In this document: positions 5,196 to 5,641 of the stretch, one piece after another | Layout: every line of letters begins with the position of its first letter | How positions within the stretch are numbered: the first letter of the stretch is position 1 | Assembly: GCA_959021945.1 (NCBI GenBank) | Contig: CAUEYG010000133.1 | Coordinates: 1-5,641 of the forward strand | DNA: 5,641 bases | Reading direction: 5' to 3' | Origin: an uncultured Eubacteriales bacterium | GTDB taxonomy: Bacteria > Bacillota > Clostridia > Peptostreptococcales > Anaerovoracaceae | Translations under genes and position numbers: made by a program | Notes under the pieces: model-generated | What the model was told of the DNA's origin: nothing | What the model saw: only the letters and a program-made list of their open reading frames with translations | Database searches by the model: none

Positions 5196-5292
5196 CCAAT
5201 AGGCAGGTCCTTCATTTGGAAAATCAACAAATTAGTTCTTTTTATAAACAAACAAATCTCATTAATACAGCAAGTCAATACATCTTTTTCCC
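5196..5292 (+). other. intergenic region after phnA, no clear terminator
   Basis: Only weak pairings are seen, such as CCAA...TTGG (about 5196-5219) and AAC...GTT ahead of a short T run (about 5228-5243). None would make a strong terminator. One copy of TAAACAAACAAA lies at 5245-5256 and recurs at 5329-5340. No open frame with a ribosome site is visible. Confidence 0.4.
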
Positions 5293-5321
5293 TTGATTCC
5301 AAGCAAATTAAGTACTATAAT
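5293..5321 (+). promoter_or_regulatory. strong promoter of the small-protein gene
   Basis: TTGATT (5293-5298) and a perfect TATAAT (5316-5321) are separated by the ideal 17 bp. Transcription should start near 5328, giving an A-rich leader of about 44 nt before the ATG at 5372. This is the best consensus promoter in the window. Confidence 0.75.
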
Positions 5322-5371
5322 AAAGGTGTAAACAAACAAAAGTAGCAACAAAAAAAGAAAAGAGGGATATT

Positions 5372-5485
5372 ATGAGTACTGCTACAAAAAACACCATCGT
5401 TAACACTTTTAAGGCAATCAAGCATGAATTGGATGTCTGTGCTGAATTAATCGATGAATGTGTTAAGCAGGGAACAATCAAGTAG
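5372..5485 (+). CDS. undescribed 37-residue small protein
   Basis: An ATG-to-TAG frame encodes 37 residues. I do not recognise the family. Support comes from context: a near-consensus promoter (5293-5321), an A/G-rich ribosome site AAAAGAGGG ending 5 nt before the ATG, and a strong terminator 40 nt after the stop make a complete one-gene unit of about 225 nt. After a polar Ser/Thr/Lys start, residues about 8-33 have hydrophobic residues (I9, V10, F13, I16, L20, V22, L26, I27, V31) at helix-like intervals among charged ones. That fits one amphipathic helix rather than a membrane span. Two cysteines, Cys23 and Cys30, are seven residues apart and so would lie on the same helix face; they could bind metal, form a disulfide-linked dimer or be incidental. 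There is no signal peptide. The transcript could also act as a small RNA with a dual function. Confidence 0.65.
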   Translation: MSTATKNTIVNTFKAIKHELDVCAELIDECVKQGTIK

Positions 5486-5524
5486 CATGATTTTCTTCAA
5501 AATAAATATAAGTGCATATTTTTT

Positions 5525-5551
5525 CCGGTAAGGGCTGCCTTACCGGTTTTT
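5525..5551 (+). terminator. Rho-independent terminator of the small-protein gene
   Basis: A perfect 9-bp stem, CCGGTAAGG (5525-5533) with CCTTACCGG (5538-5546), has a GCTG loop and is followed directly by TTTTT (5547-5551) and more T-rich sequence. On the opposite strand the stem is followed by A residues, so it acts only for plus-strand transcription. Confidence 0.93.
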
Positions 5552-5566
5552 GTTTGATTTAATAAG

Positions 5567-5577
5567 CATAACGCCAT
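5567..5577. repeat. 11-bp direct repeat CATAACGCCAT, copy 1
   Basis: The same 11-mer returns at 5614-5624, 47 bp further on. The spacing is about four to five helical turns. See the second copy. Confidence 0.5.
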
Positions 5578-5583
5578 ACATTT

Positions 5584-5640
5584 TTAATTTTTTAAGCAAC
5601 CTATGGGAACTACCATAACGCCATCGGCTCTCTTATATGC
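5584..5640 (-). CDS. possible C-terminal end of a minus-strand gene (partial)
   Basis: One minus-strand frame is open from the right edge to a TAA at 5586-5584 and reads as 18 residues ending ADGVMVVPIGCLKN. The hydrophobic pattern looks protein-like, but the stretch is too short to name and the other frames stop soon. No terminator follows it on the minus strand. It is listed because the window edge may cut a real gene. Confidence 0.2.
   Translation of the reverse strand, partial: AYKRADGVMVVPIGCLKN
5614..5624. repeat. 11-bp direct repeat CATAACGCCAT, copy 2
   Basis: This is an exact copy of 5567-5577. A small inverted repeat, CTATGG (5601-5606) and CCATA (5613-5617), overlaps this copy. 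It may be a paired regulator site, a small tandem duplication or chance. Confidence 0.5.
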
Positions 5641-5641
5641 G

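Noticed and set aside
5584..5640. Resemblance of the ADGVMVVP segment to the C-terminal end of MoeA-type molybdopterin proteins
   Set aside because: Only 18 residues are visible and the usual following residues are missing. The likeness is too weak to name a gene.
5601..5641. A plus-strand start codon in ATGGGAACTACC near the right edge
   Set aside because: There is no ribosome site upstream and only 13 codons before the edge, so it cannot be supported.

Overview
The window looks like a chromosomal segment of a low-GC Gram-positive anaerobe, most likely class Clostridia and perhaps a Lachnospiraceae-type gut species. The base composition is AT-rich, Shine-Dalgarno sequences are strong and purine-rich, a glycine riboswitch is present, and one gene encodes a trigger-factor-like lipoprotein with a Thr/Glu-rich tail. 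These protein styles are typical of that group. No rRNA, tRNA, CRISPR array, insertion sequence or phage gene is visible.

Layout, left to right. Positions 1-142 hold a single-aptamer glycine riboswitch on the minus strand; its target gene lies beyond the left edge. Positions 143-290 hold its probable promoter, interleaved with a long inverted repeat that may terminate the upstream gene. From 291 to 3979 four genes all run on the minus strand. In transcription order they are a LysR-type regulator (3979-3095), a flavodoxin-fold NAD(P)H oxidoreductase with an iron-sulfur-flavoprotein-like cysteine motif (3057-2527), a hairpin terminator (2449-2494), a RelQ-like small alarmone synthetase (2286-1624), and a secreted FKBP/trigger-factor-like foldase lipoprotein (1508-291). 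A divergent control region at 3980-4091 separates the regulator from a plus-strand gene at 4092-5195. That gene encodes an alkaline-phosphatase-superfamily enzyme which I identify as phosphonoacetate hydrolase (PhnA). Right of it, at 5293-5551, sits a self-contained transcription unit with a strong promoter, a 37-codon ORF and a strong terminator. The last 90 bases hold a short direct repeat and possibly the very end of a minus-strand gene.

How the parts fit. The LysR gene and phnA are divergent over a 112-bp region that contains a near-perfect 16-bp dyad of the T-N11-A class and face-to-face promoters. This is the classical arrangement for a self-regulating LysR protein that controls its neighbour, here C-P bond cleavage of phosphonoacetate to acetate and phosphate. 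The oxidoreductase follows lysR by 37 bp and may be co-transcribed with it or driven by an internal promoter that carries a perfect 12-bp palindrome. The alarmone synthetase and the foldase lipoprotein form a separate block, each with a plausible promoter.

The most novel items are the undescribed 37-residue small-protein gene (or dual-function RNA), the LysR/phnA divergon in a probable anaerobic Firmicute, and the promoter-in-terminator arrangement ahead of the glycine riboswitch. All functional assignments come from reading motifs by eye; no database search was possible.
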